From: Candidatus Peregrinibacteria bacterium
GTDB lineage: Bacteria; Patescibacteriota; Gracilibacteria; UBA1369; PNNO01
Direction: 5' to 3'
DNA length: 7,114 bases
Assembly (NCBI GenBank): GCA_014728955.1
Contig: WJKT01000090.1
Span: forward strand, 1-7,114
The position numbers and the translations under genes were made by a program. The notes beneath the pieces were generated by a model that saw nothing but the letters and a program-made list of their open reading frames with translations, had not been told where the DNA came from and ran no database searches. Shown piece after piece: positions 6,535 through 7,114 of the stretch (positions are counted from its first letter, which is position 1; every line of letters starts with the position of its first letter).

Positions 6535-6552
6535 AATACTTTATTTAAAGAG

Positions 6553-6578
6553 TAAAAACAGTGCTTTAACCTAAGCAC
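6553..6578 (-). terminator. Hairpin with T-tract between ruvB and the lipoprotein gene
   Basis: In - strand RNA GTGCTT, loop AGGTTA and AAGCAC (+ strand 6561-6578) form a perfect 6-bp stem followed by TGTTTTTA (to 6553). It lies 22 bp past the ruvB stop and could end ruvB transcripts. It also begins almost at the predicted start of the lipoprotein mRNA (about 6578), so it may instead be a 5'-terminal stem-loop of that message. The sequence does not decide which. Confidence 0.45.
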
Positions 6579-6585
6579 AAAAGTA

Positions 6586-6614
6586 ATTATATCAGTGTGG
6601 CTATCGAGATTCAA
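6586..6614 (-). promoter_or_regulatory. Putative sigma70-type promoter of the lipoprotein gene
   Basis: On the - strand TTGAAT (6609-6614, 4 of 6), a 17-nt spacer and a perfect TATAAT (6586-6591), with TG one base before the -10 box (extended -10). The -35 box lies inside the last codons of ruvB. Start is predicted near 6578-6579, about 45 nt before the ATG at 6534. No Shine-Dalgarno site is visible before that ATG. Confidence 0.6.
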
Positions 6615-7114
6615 TGTATTCGTATCCCAAATGGTCGTATGCATTTTTTGTTGCGACTCTGCCACGGTGTGTTCGTTCCAAAAATCCAAGTTTAAGAAGG
6701 TAAGGTTCATACACATCTTCCAGCGTGCTGCGTTCTTCCGAGCAGGCCGCTGCGATAGCGCTTAAACCTACGGGACCGCCGTTGAATTTATCGATAATGG
6801 TATCGAGAATATCTCGATCGCCCTGATCAAGTCCGCGAGTATCGATACCCAAAGATGCCAGTCCTTTTTTCGTTGTCTTGAGGGATATCACTTTTTCGCC
6901 TTCAACTTCTGCAAAATCACGAATTCGCTTAAGTAGTCTGTTTGCTATACGCGGTGTTTGCCTGCACGATTTGGCAATTTCTTGCGAGGCTTGTTTATCA
7001 ATTGAGCATGCAAGAAGCTGCGCGGTACGTATAACAATTTGATTGAGTTCGTTTTGTTTATAAAAACTTAATTTAAAGGTGTTGCCGAATCGATCCCGTA
7101 ATGGAGATGAAAGC
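6601..7114 (-). CDS. ruvB: Holliday junction branch migration DNA helicase RuvB, C-terminal part (5' end outside window)
   Basis: RuvB is the hexameric AAA+ motor that, with RuvA, drives branch migration of Holliday junctions before RuvC cuts them. The frame runs from the window edge to the TAG at 6601-6603 and codes the last 170 residues, about half of a typical RuvB. It opens with PLRDRFG (7084-7104), the conserved segment that ends the large AAA domain and carries the family's arginine finger. Then come the lid domain with TPRIANRLLK (6928-6957) and RIRDFAEVEGE, and the C-terminal winged helix with GLDQGDRDILDTII, FNGGPVGL, EDVYEPYLLKLGFLERT and HRGRVAT. The usual SRGTPR reads SCRQTPR here, a small change. 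The Walker motifs lie outside the window. A GTG at 6889-6891 is an internal Val codon, not a start. Confidence 0.95.
   Translation of the reverse strand, partial: LSSPLRDRFGNTFKLSFYKQNELNQIVIRTAQLLACSIDKQASQEIAKSCRQTPRIANRLLKRIRDFAEVEGEKVISLKTTKKGLASLGIDTRGLDQGDRDILDTIIDKFNGGPVGLSAIAAACSEERSTLEDVYEPYLLKLGFLERTHRGRVATKNAYDHLGYEYIESR

Overview
This window looks like a compact bacterial chromosome segment of moderate-to-low GC. It reads as core and housekeeping DNA: I see no insertion sequence, integrase, tRNA, rRNA or CRISPR array. A four-domain S1 protein, a ClpC with a UVR segment and a HrcA-type (CIRCE) operator are the kind of set seen in Firmicutes-like and Patescibacteria (CPR) genomes. 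The repeat-rich acidic lipoprotein with two PsbP-like segments, the very short intergenic gaps and the poor Shine-Dalgarno sites lean towards Patescibacteria. That taxon is an inference and cannot be proven from 7 kb.

Layout. A 5'-truncated alpha/beta-hydrolase-like gene (1-687) is the only + strand gene. It converges on rpsA with 4 bp between the two stop codons. All other genes are on the - strand, in transcription order: ruvB 3' end (7114-6601), an acidic lipoprotein (6534-4810), clpC (4620-2020) and rpsA (1891-692).

The three gaps between the - strand genes are short (66, 189 and 128 bp), and each holds a sigma70/sigmaA-type promoter with a perfect TATAAT and a 17-nt spacer. The clpC promoter is a full consensus (TTGACA-N17-TATAAT), with its -10 box in the 9-nt centre of a near-perfect CIRCE element, the binding site of the heat-shock repressor HrcA. 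The CIRCE arms also form a hairpin followed by a T-rich tract, so the same bases could terminate the lipoprotein transcript. The clpC-rpsA gap repeats this plan: a terminator hairpin for clpC has the rpsA -10 box in its loop. A promoter placed there makes RNA carrying only the 3' arm, while read-through RNA from upstream carries the whole hairpin. Terminator and promoter can thus share bases without blocking each other.

The rpsA leader carries a perfect 10-bp inverted repeat whose arms have competing partners, one of them next to the start codon. It is a candidate for autogenous control of S1.

How the genes relate. ClpC (protein unfolding and degradation with ClpP) appears to be under heat-shock control by HrcA. 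S1 and RuvB are translation and recombination housekeeping functions with their own signals. The lipoprotein is predicted to sit on the outer face of the membrane. No single pathway links all of them.
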